Below are positions 54,045 through 62,802 of a DNA stretch of 64,000 nt, one piece after another. The position numbers were made by a program, and so were the translations under genes. Position 1 is the stretch's first letter, and every line of letters starts with the position of its first letter. The notes beneath the pieces were generated by a model. It was not told where the DNA came from. It worked only from the letters and a program-made list of their open reading frames with translations, and searched no databases. The DNA lies in the NCBI RefSeq assembly GCF_024396695.1, contig NZ_CP094359.1, forward strand, positions 1,860,001-1,924,000, written 5' to 3'. Source of the DNA: Acidithiobacillus sp. YTS05. GTDB lineage: Bacteria; Pseudomonadota; Gammaproteobacteria; Acidithiobacillales; Acidithiobacillaceae.

Positions 54045-54194
54045 TCAGGATTTCTCCATGCGCTTGAGGACGACATATTCGACGGCAGCCAGTTGATTGG
54101 ACGCAGCGCGACTGGCGGCAAGCGCGCCCAGCTCCGTCAGACCGCAACTGAATAAGAGTAGCGCCACCCGCAGAAAAAAGAGGCGAGCGCTCAT
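54045..54194 (-). CDS. 49-residue membrane/secreted microprotein between leuC and leuD
   Basis: ATG 54194 overlaps the leuC stop (ATGA), and the stop TGA is one base before the leuD ATG, so the ORF is tightly fitted between the two genes. The product starts [20 protein letters not shown]: basic residues, then a hydrophobic segment of about 14 residues containing a Cys, then a polar helical tail ending VVLKRMEKS. Small entericidin-like lipoproteins are known between leuC and leuD in some beta-proteobacteria; this one lacks a perfect lipobox. Function unknown; it may simply couple translation. Confidence 0.6.
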   Translation of the reverse strand: MSARLFFLRVALLLFSCGLTELGALAASRAASNQLAAVEYVVLKRMEKS

Positions 54195-55600
54195 CCGTGC
54201 CACCGCCGAAGATCAACAAAATGACCGGCTATGGCTGCCGCAGCGGCCATGGCCGGGCTGACCAGATGCGTGCGACCACCGGCGCCCTGTCGCCCCTCGA
54301 AATTGCGGTTGGAGGTGGCGGCACAGCGTTCGCCGGGCTCGAGGCGATCGGCATTCATCGCCAGGCACATCGAGCAACCTGGTTCCCGCCATTCAAAACC
54401 CGCATCCCGAAAGATCTGGTCAAGCCCTTCGCTCTCTGCCTGCGCTTTGACCAGGCCTGAACCGGGCACCACCAGGACGGCCTTCACCGAGTCCGCCTTG
54501 CGCTTGCCGCGCACGATCTCGGCGGCGGCGCGCAGATCCTCTATTCGGGCATTGGTACAGGAGCCGATGAAAACCTTGTCGACCGCAATCTCGCTGATTG
54601 GAGTGCCGGCCTGCAGCCCCATGTACTCCAGGGCGCGCGTCCACGCCTCCCGGCGCACGGGATCGGGTGCAGCGGCCGGGTCAGGAACCTTCGCGTCGAC
54701 GGATAAGACCATCTCTGGGCTCGTCCCCCAGGTCACCTGGGGCAGCAATTGGCTAGCGTCGATGCGAATCTCCCGGTCGAACTGGGCGTCACTATCACTG
54801 TGCAGGGTCTGCCAGAACGCTACCGCCCGCTCCCAGTCGTCGCCCTGTGGGGCGTGCGGGCGTCCCTGCAGGTAGGCAAAGGTTTTGGCATCGGGTGCTA
54901 CCATACCGGATCGCGCACCCGCTTCGATAGCCATATTGCAGACCGTCATCCGCCCTTCGACACTTAGCGCCTCGATCCCCGGCCCGGCAAACTCGATGGC
55001 GTGGCCGGTACCGCCGGCGGTGCCGATCTGCCCGATGATGGCAAGGACGAGATCCTTGGCTGTCACTCCCTGCGGCAAGGTGCCCTCGACCCAGACCCGC
55101 ATGTTTTTGGACTTGCGTGCCCACAGGCACTGCGTCGCGAGAACATGCTCGACCTCGGTCGTGCCGATACCGAAGGCAAGCGCGCCAAGGGCGCCGTGGG
55201 TGGCAGTGTGCGAATCCCCGCACACCACGGTCATGCCGGGCAGAGTCAGCCCCTGCTCCGGCGCAATCACATGGACGATCCCCTGCCGCCGGTCGAGCAT
55301 ACCGTACTCTTCCACCCCAAATTCGACACAGTTGCGGTCCAGGGTCTCGACCTGCAGGCGCGAGGTAGCGTCGGCGATGCCGGCAGCACGATCCGTAGTC
55401 GGCACATTGTGATCCGCGGTGGCGATATTCGCATCCACCCGCCATAGCTTGCGTCCGGCTGCGCGCAGGCCGGAGAAGGCTTGCGGACTGGTCACCTCGT
55501 GCAACAGATGGCGGTCGATATAGAGCAACGTGCGACCATCCTCCTCGCTGAGAATGCGATGCTGCTCCCAGAGCTTGTCGTACAGGGTCTGTGCGGTCAT
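54191..55600 (-). CDS. leuC: 3-isopropylmalate dehydratase large subunit
   Basis: 469 residues (E. coli 466). The [4Fe-4S] ligands are in [13 protein letters not shown] (Cys about 350) and [15 protein letters not shown] (two Cys about 410), and [20 protein letters not shown] is the conserved aconitase-type segment. Acts with LeuD in leucine synthesis; the iron-sulfur cluster takes part in catalysis. First gene of the operon; leuB is not in the window. Confidence 0.96.
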   Translation of the reverse strand: MTAQTLYDKLWEQHRILSEEDGRTLLYIDRHLLHEVTSPQAFSGLRAAGRKLWRVDANIATADHNVPTTDRAAGIADATSRLQVETLDRNCVEFGVEEYGMLDRRQGIVHVIAPEQGLTLPGMTVVCGDSHTATHGALGALAFGIGTTEVEHVLATQCLWARKSKNMRVWVEGTLPQGVTAKDLVLAIIGQIGTAGGTGHAIEFAGPGIEALSVEGRMTVCNMAIEAGARSGMVAPDAKTFAYLQGRPHAPQGDDWERAVAFWQTLHSDSDAQFDREIRIDASQLLPQVTWGTSPEMVLSVDAKVPDPAAAPDPVRREAWTRALEYMGLQAGTPISEIAVDKVFIGSCTNARIEDLRAAAEIVRGKRKADSVKAVLVVPGSGLVKAQAESEGLDQIFRDAGFEWREPGCSMCLAMNADRLEPGERCAATSNRNFEGRQGAGGRTHLVSPAMAAAAAIAGHFVDLRRWHG

Positions 55601-55658
55601 GAGTTCTGCACCTGTGGTAAAAACGTCCTTATCCTACTCTTTTAACGATAGCTGGGAA

Positions 55659-55682
55659 ACGTCGGCCGAGACGTCGGCCGAG
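55659..55682. repeat. Two tandem 12-base repeats between leuC and pmbA
   Basis: ACGTCGGCCGAG occurs twice in tandem and the first three bases recur. A hairpin CTACCT..CCCC..GGGG..AGGTAG lies further on (55721-55745). The 184-base divergent gap otherwise holds only the presumed promoters of leuC and pmbA. Confidence 0.5.
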
Positions 55683-55784
55683 ACGCCCAGCCGGAGACGG
55701 TAGACCCCGAGGACAGGCAACTACCTTCCCCCTTGGGGCAGGTAGCGGGTAGTATGGTGGCTTGGCAAGTAAAGGTGGCACAGC

Positions 55785-57122
55785 ATGAGCTCAGAAAAAT
55801 CGCGCGAAGAACAGGAACTGACCCGGGTAGCCCAGCAATGCCTGGAACTTGCCAAGGCGCGGGGTGCCAGCGCGACGGAGGTCGGCGCAAGCTCCGGTAA
55901 GGGCCTGTCGCTCACCGTGCGGCTAGGAGAGGTAGAGTCGGTAGAGTACCACCGGGACAAGAGTGTAGGCGTAACCGTATATCTCGGTGAATGTAAGGGT
56001 TCTGCTTCAAGCTCTGATTTTTCCACCCAGGCATTGAAGGAGACGGTGGAAGCGGCGCTCAACATTGCCCGACACACGGCACCGGATCCTTTTTCGGGTC
56101 TCGCGGATGCCGACCTGCTCGCCAGGGAATTTCCCGATCTGGACCTGTATCACCCTTGGGACGTCGATCCCGATACCGCGGCGGAAATCGCTCGCCAGTG
56201 CGAAGAGGCCGCGCGCAGCGCCGACCCGCGCATCCAGAATTCAGAGGGCGGCAGCATCAGCACCGGCGAGGGGATGAGTGTCTCCGCTAACAGTCTCGGT
56301 TTTGTCGGCGTCAGCCGGGGGTCTCGCCACAGCCTTTCCTGCTCGGTGATTGCCGAGGATGAACAGGGCATGCAAAGGGACTATTGGTACGATGTGGCCC
56401 GGCGACACGAAGATGTCGCCCGCCCCGAGGAGATTGGTCGAATCTGTGCCGAACGCACTCTGCGCCGTCTCGGGGCACGAAAAATCAGTACCTGCACGGT
56501 GCCGGTTCTCTTCGAGAATCAGGTGGCATCCAGTCTGCTTGGGCACTTTGCGCAGGCCATCAGCGGGGGCAGTCTCTATCGCAAGGCCAGTTTTCTGCAA
56601 GACAGTCTCGGGCAGACGATCTTTCCCCCGCATATACGGATCTACGAGGAGCCCTTGCGACGGCGAGGCTTGGCCAGTGCCAGCTTTGATGGCGATGGGG
56701 TTGCGACCCACAATCGGGACCTGATCCACGACGGCGTCTTGCAGTCCTATCTGCTCGACGTATACAGCGCCCGCAAGCTGGGACTGCAAAGCACGGGCAA
56801 TGCGGGCGGTGCCCACAACCTCACCCTCGCTCCCGGTAGCGAGGACTTGGCGGCACTCCTGCAGCAGATGGGACGCGGTCTGCTGGTAACGGAGCTGATC
56901 GGCTTTGGCGTCAATGGGGTGACAGGGGACTATTCCCGCGGCGCTGCCGGCTTTTGGGTGGAAAATGGAGAGATCCAGTATCCTGTCGAGGAAATCACCA
57001 TTGCCGGCCATCTGCGAGAGATGTTTGCGGGCTTCGTCGCCGTCGGCAGCGATCTGCTGATTCATGGTGGCACGGGCAGCCCATCCATCCTTATCGACAA
57101 GATGACCGTCGCCGGCAACTGA
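55785..57122 (+). CDS. pmbA: Metalloprotease PmbA/TldE
   Basis: 445 residues (E. coli 450). TldD/TldE complexes cleave unstructured peptides and mature antibiotics such as microcin B17; they also degrade CcdA. Features: GLSLTVRLGEVESVEYHRDK near the N-terminus, GASATEV, and the C-terminal FGVNGVTGDYSRGAAGFWVE, NAGGAHNLTLAPGS, typical of the TldE subunit, which lacks the zinc-binding HExxxH of TldD. The TldD partner is not in the window. The APC permease gene follows seven bases later. Confidence 0.93.
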   Translation: MSSEKSREEQELTRVAQQCLELAKARGASATEVGASSGKGLSLTVRLGEVESVEYHRDKSVGVTVYLGECKGSASSSDFSTQALKETVEAALNIARHTAPDPFSGLADADLLAREFPDLDLYHPWDVDPDTAAEIARQCEEAARSADPRIQNSEGGSISTGEGMSVSANSLGFVGVSRGSRHSLSCSVIAEDEQGMQRDYWYDVARRHEDVARPEEIGRICAERTLRRLGARKISTCTVPVLFENQVASSLLGHFAQAISGGSLYRKASFLQDSLGQTIFPPHIRIYEEPLRRRGLASASFDGDGVATHNRDLIHDGVLQSYLLDVYSARKLGLQSTGNAGGAHNLTLAPGSEDLAALLQQMGRGLLVTELIGFGVNGVTGDYSRGAAGFWVENGEIQYPVEEITIAGHLREMFAGFVAVGSDLLIHGGTGSPSILIDKMTVAGN

Positions 57123-57128
57123 TCCCAC

Positions 57129-58499
57129 GTGCTAACGCCTTCTCAGCGGGTCAGCACCCGCGAGGTCTGGGGGCATGCGGTGGCCAACATCACCCCTTCG
57201 GCCATGCCGGCGGTGACCATTGCCCTGGTCGCCGCCCATGGTGGCGCCTTCACTTGGCTTGCTTACGCCCTGGTGGGTATGGTGATGTGGCTGGTGGCGA
57301 TTCAGCTTGGCATTCTGGCACGCCACTTTCCTTCGCCGGGATCGCTGTTTTTTTATCTGGCGCAGGCTCTGCATCCGGTAGCGGGCTTGGTCGCCGGGAT
57401 TACCATGATTTTCGGATACGGTGGCGCCTTGCTCGGTGCACCACTACTCTGTGGCCTGTTTGCCAATACTGCTCTGCATGCCATCTGGCCGACAGCCCCC
57501 AATCTTCTCGACCTCTTCGCCCTCGCGACCTTGGCCATTGCCTTTTCCCTGGCCCGCCGCGGGGTGGAAATATCGGCGCGCTGGGGGCTCTGGGTGGAAT
57601 GGTTCTCCCTCGCCGGCATCCTGCTCATCGCCATTCTCACCCTGCGCCATTTTGGCATCAGTGACCCGCAGCAATGGCACTTTTCCCACCTGCACACTCC
57701 CTCCTTGCTCAGCGCCCTGGTCCTATCCCTGCTTGCCTACGGCGGCTTCGAGACCGCCGGCAATCTGGCCGCGGAGGCCGAGCATCCACGCGCCATACCG
57801 GGCATCATGCGCTGGGCGGTGATTCTGGTCGCCATCTTTTTTGTCTTTCTGGCCTATACGGAAACCCTGGCCTTTCACGCACTGGGGCAACCCCTGGGAA
57901 ATGCCTCGACCCCGTTGAACGCCATCGCCACCGCGATGGGGGAATCCTGGCTCGGAGTGCTCGTCGATCTGGCTATGGCCAGCGCTGCCTTTTCGGCAAG
58001 CATCGCCACCTTCAATAGTATCTCGCGCATCCTTCTGAGCATGGCCGAGCATCGCGTTCTGCCGCAGATGCTGGCGCAGCGACATCCTGCTTATGGCACC
58101 CCGATTCGTGCGTTGCAGGTCCTTGCCATCCTGGTCCTGGCGAGCATTTTGTTGTTCTGGCTGACCCATAGTTCGGTGCTCGACTTGATCGACATCTTCG
58201 GCACCTTTACCGCGCTCGGTTTTGTCTTGCTCTATGCGTTGAGCAATCTGGCGGCGCTGCGCTACCTTTTTCGCAGCGGCGCCGGGCTGCGCTGGATCAG
58301 CTTACTGATCACCCTGATCAGTCTGCCTTTGCTCGGAGCGGTCTTTTACGGGACGGTGGTACCCTTCCCCGGCGGCAGCATTGGCGCGACGGTTATCGTC
58401 TTTTTGCTGATGCTTGCAGCGACCAGCAGCGTGGGACTGTATTGGGCTCGCTTTCAGCCGGAGCGGCTGCAGGCCATCGTCAGCAAGCAACTATCGTGA
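57129..58499 (+). CDS. APC-family amino-acid/polyamine permease
   Basis: 456 residues, twelve helices, GTG start. The first helix has the APC signature region VANITPSAMPAVTIALVAAH, with SPGSLFFYLAQALHP at loop 2-3 and LAYGGFETAGNLAAEAEHPR at helix 6 (the usual 'f.GfE...a.e..nP' substrate motif of amino-acid transporters). The substrate is unclear. It lies seven bases after pmbA and may be co-transcribed, perhaps to take up peptide degradation products (inference). Convergent with the PII-like gene. Confidence 0.85.
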   Translation: MLTPSQRVSTREVWGHAVANITPSAMPAVTIALVAAHGGAFTWLAYALVGMVMWLVAIQLGILARHFPSPGSLFFYLAQALHPVAGLVAGITMIFGYGGALLGAPLLCGLFANTALHAIWPTAPNLLDLFALATLAIAFSLARRGVEISARWGLWVEWFSLAGILLIAILTLRHFGISDPQQWHFSHLHTPSLLSALVLSLLAYGGFETAGNLAAEAEHPRAIPGIMRWAVILVAIFFVFLAYTETLAFHALGQPLGNASTPLNAIATAMGESWLGVLVDLAMASAAFSASIATFNSISRILLSMAEHRVLPQMLAQRHPAYGTPIRALQVLAILVLASILLFWLTHSSVLDLIDIFGTFTALGFVLLYALSNLAALRYLFRSGAGLRWISLLITLISLPLLGAVFYGTVVPFPGGSIGATVIVFLLMLAATSSVGLYWARFQPERLQAIVSKQLS

Positions 58500-58508
58500 A
58501 GTAACGAC

Positions 58509-58853
58509 TTAACTACCGTCTTCTTCGCGAATGGAGACGACCTGCAAGACTGGCTCCAGCCAGATCTTGCCATCCCCCATTTCGCCAGTAGCGGCGTTGC
58601 TGGTCACCAAGGCCACTACGCGATCGGCATCGTCGGCCGCGACGATGGTTTCGATCTGTACCTTGGGATGACTGGCAGACTGATACCAGGCGCCACTACG
58701 CAGGGTGGAGTAGCCGCGCTGCTGCCCAACACCTTCCACCTCGCTCACCGTTACCCCACCTACCCCCAGTTCCGCGAGACCGTCGCAGATCTGATCCATG
58801 CGCTGCGGGCGAACGATTGCCGTAACTCGTATCCAGGATATTGCGTTGGCCAT
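58509..58853 (-). CDS. PII-like signalling protein paralogue
   Basis: 114 residues from ATG 58853, which overlaps the stop of the amidotransferase gene by one base (TGATG). It aligns throughout with GlnK at 61007-61345: RVTAIVRPQRMDQICDGLAE at the start, PKVQIETIVAADDADRVVAL and TGEMGDGKIWLEPVLQVVSI at the end. The T-loop is altered: the Gln[11 protein letters not shown] region becomes YSTLRSGAWY, so target and modification probably differ. Binding of ATP/ADP is likely from the conserved B and C loops. It may regulate the co-translated amidotransferase. Confidence 0.8.
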   Translation of the reverse strand: MANAISWIRVTAIVRPQRMDQICDGLAELGVGGVTVSEVEGVGQQRGYSTLRSGAWYQSASHPKVQIETIVAADDADRVVALVTSNAATGEMGDGKIWLEPVLQVVSIREEDGS

Positions 58854-59572
58854 CAACCTAGTCTCTTGATCTGCGCTAGCCAAGGACGGTACAGCGCCGC
58901 AGCGGTGGCCGCAAGCCTCGCCGCTTTGGCGTCGAGATCAGCGAGCATCTCGGCAGCAGTTTGTAGGTACCTACCCTCCTCTGCCGGCCCAGCGGAATTG
59001 CTATCTACCCACCGACGTACCTGCGCTGCCGTCACCTCAGGATGCGCCTGTAGCGCCAGAATCCGATCACCCAGTGCAAATGCCTGTACTTGGGTCGCAG
59101 CGTTGTACGCGAGTACCTGCGCATCTGGCGGGAGCGTCGCGCAATGCTCACCATGCCAGTGAAACAGGGGGAACTCGGCAGGCAGTTCTGGCCACAGAGC
59201 ATGACCGGCCTTCGACAAGCGCACCGGCCACCAGCCAAGCTCTTGCCCGGAGGGGCTGCGTTCCACACTGCCCCCCAAGGCCACGCTGATGAGCTGCGCA
59301 CCCAAACAATGCCCCAGGATCGGAAACTGTTCTGCCGCAGCCGAGCGAATCAAGGCCTTCTCGGCGCGCAACCAGGGGTATTCCGCTTCATCGTGCACGC
59401 TCATGGGACCACCCATGACGATCAGGGCCACATACGACGCCAGGCTGCTAGGCACACGGTCGCCCCGCTCCAGCGCGCGCAGGTCCGTTGCATAGCCAAG
59501 GCTCGCAAGGAGCGGAGCCAGGCTACCCAACCCTTCGTCTGGGTGATGTTGCAAAACCAATATCGTCGCCAT
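58853..59572 (-). CDS. Class I glutamine amidotransferase-like protein (GMP synthase type)
   Basis: 239 residues from ATG 59572, with GGAGG seven bases upstream. The triad is visible: nucleophile PILGHCLGAQLISVALGG (Cys about 87) and LALQAHPEVTAAQVRRW (His and Glu about 174-176), plus YVALIVMGGPMSVHDE before it. It is a stand-alone domain as in proteins annotated 'GMP synthase-glutamine amidotransferase domain', which may act on gamma-glutamyl compounds. Located between amtB and a PII-like gene, its link to glutamine or ammonium metabolism is plausible. The partner or substrate is unknown. Confidence 0.85.
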   Translation of the reverse strand: MATILVLQHHPDEGLGSLAPLLASLGYATDLRALERGDRVPSSLASYVALIVMGGPMSVHDEAEYPWLRAEKALIRSAAAEQFPILGHCLGAQLISVALGGSVERSPSGQELGWWPVRLSKAGHALWPELPAEFPLFHWHGEHCATLPPDAQVLAYNAATQVQAFALGDRILALQAHPEVTAAQVRRWVDSNSAGPAEEGRYLQTAAEMLADLDAKAARLAATAAALYRPWLAQIKRLG

Positions 59573-59590
59573 CAAAAGTCCTCCTGCCCC

Positions 59591-59619
59591 AAAAGCAAAC
59601 GGCGACCCGAGGGCCGCCG
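59591..59619 (-). terminator. Terminator after amtB
   Basis: On the minus strand CGGCGGCCC and GGGTCGCCG form a GC-rich stem with one mismatch and a very small loop, followed by GTTTGCTTTT. It lies between the amtB stop and the amidotransferase gene, so the latter would be mainly transcribed by read-through or its own promoter. Confidence 0.6.
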
Positions 59620-59646
59620 CTGCTGAACAGCTACCGCACGACCAGA

Positions 59647-60951
59647 TCAGTCACCCAAGACCGGGTGCCTCTCGCCTTCGCCGTAGAACGCGTAGGCTTC
59701 CTCTCCATGCACCGCATCATCACCAATCAACAATTCCTCTTCGCTCATGCGCAACGGCGTTACCAAGCTGATCAGCTTGAGCAGAATAAAGGTAACCACG
59801 ATATTGAGGCCAATGATGAAGGCGGCTCCAATGATCTGCAACCAGACCTGATGCCAATTGCCAGCAATGGCACCGCCAGGATTGGAGAGACCAAACGCTG
59901 CGCAACCCTCTTTGGTAGCGAGCAAGCCAGTCATGATGCCACCCAGCACACCTGCCACCGCATGCGTGTGAAAGACGCCTAGGGTATCATCCACCTTGCG
60001 GAACAGGGCGGTCTTGCCGACGATATTCATGCTGATCCAAGGGATGATGCCAGAGGCAATACCAATGGCGATCGCGCCCCAGCCATCCACCACACCCGCC
60101 GCCGGGGTGATGGCCACCAAGCCGGTGATCATACCCTGCACAGCCCCGATCACCGATGGCTTCTTGAAGTAGAAGATGTCCATCATCGTCCAGACAATCA
60201 CGCTGACTGCCGTAGTGAGATTGGTGTTCAGCACTGCCGCACCGGCATCACGACTGGCAGCATAGGGATCACCGCCGTTGAAGCCGTTCCATCCCAGCCA
60301 CAAAAGGCCTGCGCCAACGAGCATCAAGAGCACATTGTTGGGCTGGAAATTCTCGCGATCACGAGCCAGACGAGGACCGATCACGGCGGCACCGACAAAG
60401 CCGGCAATACCCGCCGATAAATGGATCACGTAGCCACCGGAGTAGTCGATCACGCCCAAGGTGGAAAGAAAACCGCCGCCCCAAAGACTGAACGCGCCAA
60501 CGGTGTACGAGAAGGTCAACCATAGCGGCACAAACAGCATCCACGCCTTGAAGCTCATGCGTCCCAGAAAGGCACCCGCCATAATGACCAAAGTGATGGC
60601 CGCGAAGACGAACTGGAAATATACCATCGTCGACATCGGGAAATTGGCGGTGGTATTCGATGTCGGCAGCAATGCCTGGGTCAATTCATCCTGCATGCTG
60701 ATGATGGGATGGGGCAGACCGACGAAGGGGAACCATTCGTGACCAAAACCCATGTTATAGGCCCAGAGAACCCAGGCGATGAGCACCGCCGCGAAGGCGT
60801 AGAAGGCCATGAAAGCAGAGTTGATGGCCCATTTCTTTTTGACGATGCCGCCATAGAGGACAACGAGACCGGGGACGCTTTGCAAGCCAACGATAGTTGC
60901 TGCCGTTAGCTGCCACGCGTTGTCGCCGGTATTCAGCCAGGACACAGACAT
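59647..60951 (-). CDS. amtB: Ammonium transporter Amt
   Basis: 434 residues with eleven helices. The twin pore histidines are in [17 protein letters not shown] (about residue 180) and [18 protein letters not shown] (about 325); Asp of GVIDYSGG and [19 protein letters not shown] at the N-terminus also match. No long signal peptide: the protein starts directly with the periplasmic residues of the first helix, as in several bacterial Amt proteins. It imports ammonium under nitrogen limitation and is closed by GlnK, whose gene is 55 bases upstream. Confidence 0.95.
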   Translation of the reverse strand: MSVSWLNTGDNAWQLTAATIVGLQSVPGLVVLYGGIVKKKWAINSAFMAFYAFAAVLIAWVLWAYNMGFGHEWFPFVGLPHPIISMQDELTQALLPTSNTTANFPMSTMVYFQFVFAAITLVIMAGAFLGRMSFKAWMLFVPLWLTFSYTVGAFSLWGGGFLSTLGVIDYSGGYVIHLSAGIAGFVGAAVIGPRLARDRENFQPNNVLLMLVGAGLLWLGWNGFNGGDPYAASRDAGAAVLNTNLTTAVSVIVWTMMDIFYFKKPSVIGAVQGMITGLVAITPAAGVVDGWGAIAIGIASGIIPWISMNIVGKTALFRKVDDTLGVFHTHAVAGVLGGIMTGLLATKEGCAAFGLSNPGGAIAGNWHQVWLQIIGAAFIIGLNIVVTFILLKLISLVTPLRMSEEELLIGDDAVHGEEAYAFYGEGERHPVLGD

Positions 60952-61006
60952 AAAACTTCTCCTTTGTAACGGTGTTTTGAAACGATACGTTTATCAGTAC
61001 GCCGGA

Positions 61007-61369
<363 letters not shown>

Positions 61370-62524
61370 TCAGAAAAGAAAGCCGGTCTCGACCATCCCG
61401 CGCACCTGATTGGTCGCCAGACTATTCTGGCCTGCAAATCCGGTACCCGCAGGGGTTGAGGCGGTAACGTAGGAGAGTTCCGCACGGGCGAAGAAATCCC
61501 CCGATTGATAAGTGGGGGTTACCGTTAGTGACCAGGCATGGGAGTCGTCAGGAAGATCAGTCAGCGAGGAAGCAACGCTTTCCAGACCTTCTCCCGGCAC
61601 GCCGCCCACATCAAGGTATTCCACCCGGCCAGCCAGGGAGATATCGGAATCTACGGCATAGTTCACCAGCAGCGATCCACCGTAGTTGTCAAAGCTCTTG
61701 TCGATTCTCAAACGCGCCGACTTAGGCGTGGTCATGTACTGAAAATATGGTTCGACAGTCCACGGTCCGGAACTGTACGTGTACATCAGACCGTAGATTT
61801 GGCTGACCGTACCGTAAGCGCTATAGGCAGCGATGTTGGGCGCTGATTCTCGCACTTTTCCGAGTGGACCGTCGGCATAAAATGCCAAGGTATTGGCGCT
61901 GTTGATGGTATAGGTCAGCAATCCACTTAGAACATTATAGCGGTTGGAATAATAACCATCGTTCCACGATAGAGAAGCACTCAGCGGGCCTGCACTGGCA
62001 TTGAATTGAATGCCGCGGCTGACAATCGGCTCCATATCCCAAAGCAATCCGCGTTCGATATTGATATTCTGATAAGTAAAGCCGCCCTCGGCGCCAATCA
62101 GCGTGGGGAGCTTACCAATTTCTATCGAATAGTCACTGCTGGGCGCAATTTTCAGATAGGCAATGGGCAGGGCGCCGAAATCATTTATGGTACTAGTGGG
62201 ATTAGCGCCGGTAAGGGTCGCTGCCAGGGTGGGAAAGCTGTAGACCCCCGCCTGGGCATAAAATTGCAACAGGCCCGAGCTCTTCTGCACAATTACCGAA
62301 CCGTTGGTGATGGTAGCGCCCGCATACTTGGCCCCGAGGGTGCCAGCCCCTCCCTGCGGATTGTCCTGCCAGAAGGCCATTCCACTCGCTACGCCCTGCA
62401 CCCCAATCTTGCCTAGGGGTCCAGCACTAACTTCGATGGGATTCGGCAGGGTCAAAGAAGCCTCAGCCATGGGAGCGGCTAGAGCGGCAACTACGGCAGC
62501 GGAGAGTATCCATGTTTTTTTCAT
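61370..62524 (-). CDS. Outer-membrane beta-barrel protein (porin-like, BBP2-type)
   Basis: 384 residues with a signal peptide (MKKTWILSAAVVAALAAPMA, cleavage after AEA) and a beta-barrel body of alternating hydrophobic and polar residues ending in Phe (VETGFLF), the outer-membrane assembly signal. Repeated short strands such as GRVEYLDVGG and RAELSYVTAS end with aromatic girdles. Its promoter region has a sigma-54 site, and it leads the glnK-amtB operon, so it may be a nitrogen-limitation-induced channel for ammonium, amino acids or other nitrogen sources. Function is inferred from context only. Confidence 0.8.
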   Translation of the reverse strand: MKKTWILSAAVVAALAAPMAEASLTLPNPIEVSAGPLGKIGVQGVASGMAFWQDNPQGGAGTLGAKYAGATITNGSVIVQKSSGLLQFYAQAGVYSFPTLAATLTGANPTSTINDFGALPIAYLKIAPSSDYSIEIGKLPTLIGAEGGFTYQNINIERGLLWDMEPIVSRGIQFNASAGPLSASLSWNDGYYSNRYNVLSGLLTYTINSANTLAFYADGPLGKVRESAPNIAAYSAYGTVSQIYGLMYTYSSGPWTVEPYFQYMTTPKSARLRIDKSFDNYGGSLLVNYAVDSDISLAGRVEYLDVGGVPGEGLESVASSLTDLPDDSHAWSLTVTPTYQSGDFFARAELSYVTASTPAGTGFAGQNSLATNQVRGMVETGFLF

Positions 62525-62565
62525 TACGGTTGTCCTCGTAGGTGGTAAAAAAGCGAATGCCCTGT

Positions 62566-62581
62566 TGCAGAATCCGTGCCA
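62566..62581 (-). promoter_or_regulatory. Sigma-54 promoter of the porin-glnK-amtB operon
   Basis: On the minus strand TGGCAC-GGATT-CTGCA has GG and GC exactly ten bases apart, as required for RpoN promoters. The -12 element lies about 43 bases before the porin start codon. Confidence 0.8.
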
Positions 62582-62655
62582 CCTTAGATAACTACATATA
62601 CTTCATATAGTTACAAGAACACAAACGGCAGAATCGAGACAGAATTCTACCGTAA

Positions 62656-62672
62656 TGCACTTTTATAGTGCA
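62656..62672. promoter_or_regulatory. NtrC-type binding site 1
   Basis: TGCACT-TTTAT-AGTGCA is a perfect palindrome that fits the NtrC consensus TGCACC-N5-GGTGCA in form and spacing. The dyad extends one base further on both sides. It lies about 75 bases upstream of the minus-strand sigma-54 promoter. Confidence 0.75.
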
Positions 62673-62686
62673 TACGGAGCTTCCAT

Positions 62687-62703
62687 CGCACTGCTTAGGT
62701 GCA
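62687..62703. promoter_or_regulatory. NtrC-type binding site 2
   Basis: CGCACT-GCTTA-GGTGCA is an imperfect NtrC palindrome with one complete consensus half. It starts 31 bases after site 1 (three helical turns, same face), as in enhancer pairs for the glnA promoter in other bacteria. Confidence 0.65.
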
Positions 62704-62743
62704 TCATTGGCGTCTACGCCCCCGGATTTACCGGCGATGTGGA

Positions 62744-62760
62744 TGGCACATAACCTGCTT
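62744..62760 (+). promoter_or_regulatory. Sigma-54 promoter of glnA
   Basis: TGGCAC-ATAAC-CTGCT: GG and GC are ten bases apart, matching the RpoN -24/-12 consensus. The -12 element is about 45 bases before the glnA start. Confidence 0.8.
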
Positions 62761-62802
62761 ACCTATCGAGTGCGTTTCCTATAACAGGCAGGAGTGCAAC
62801 AA

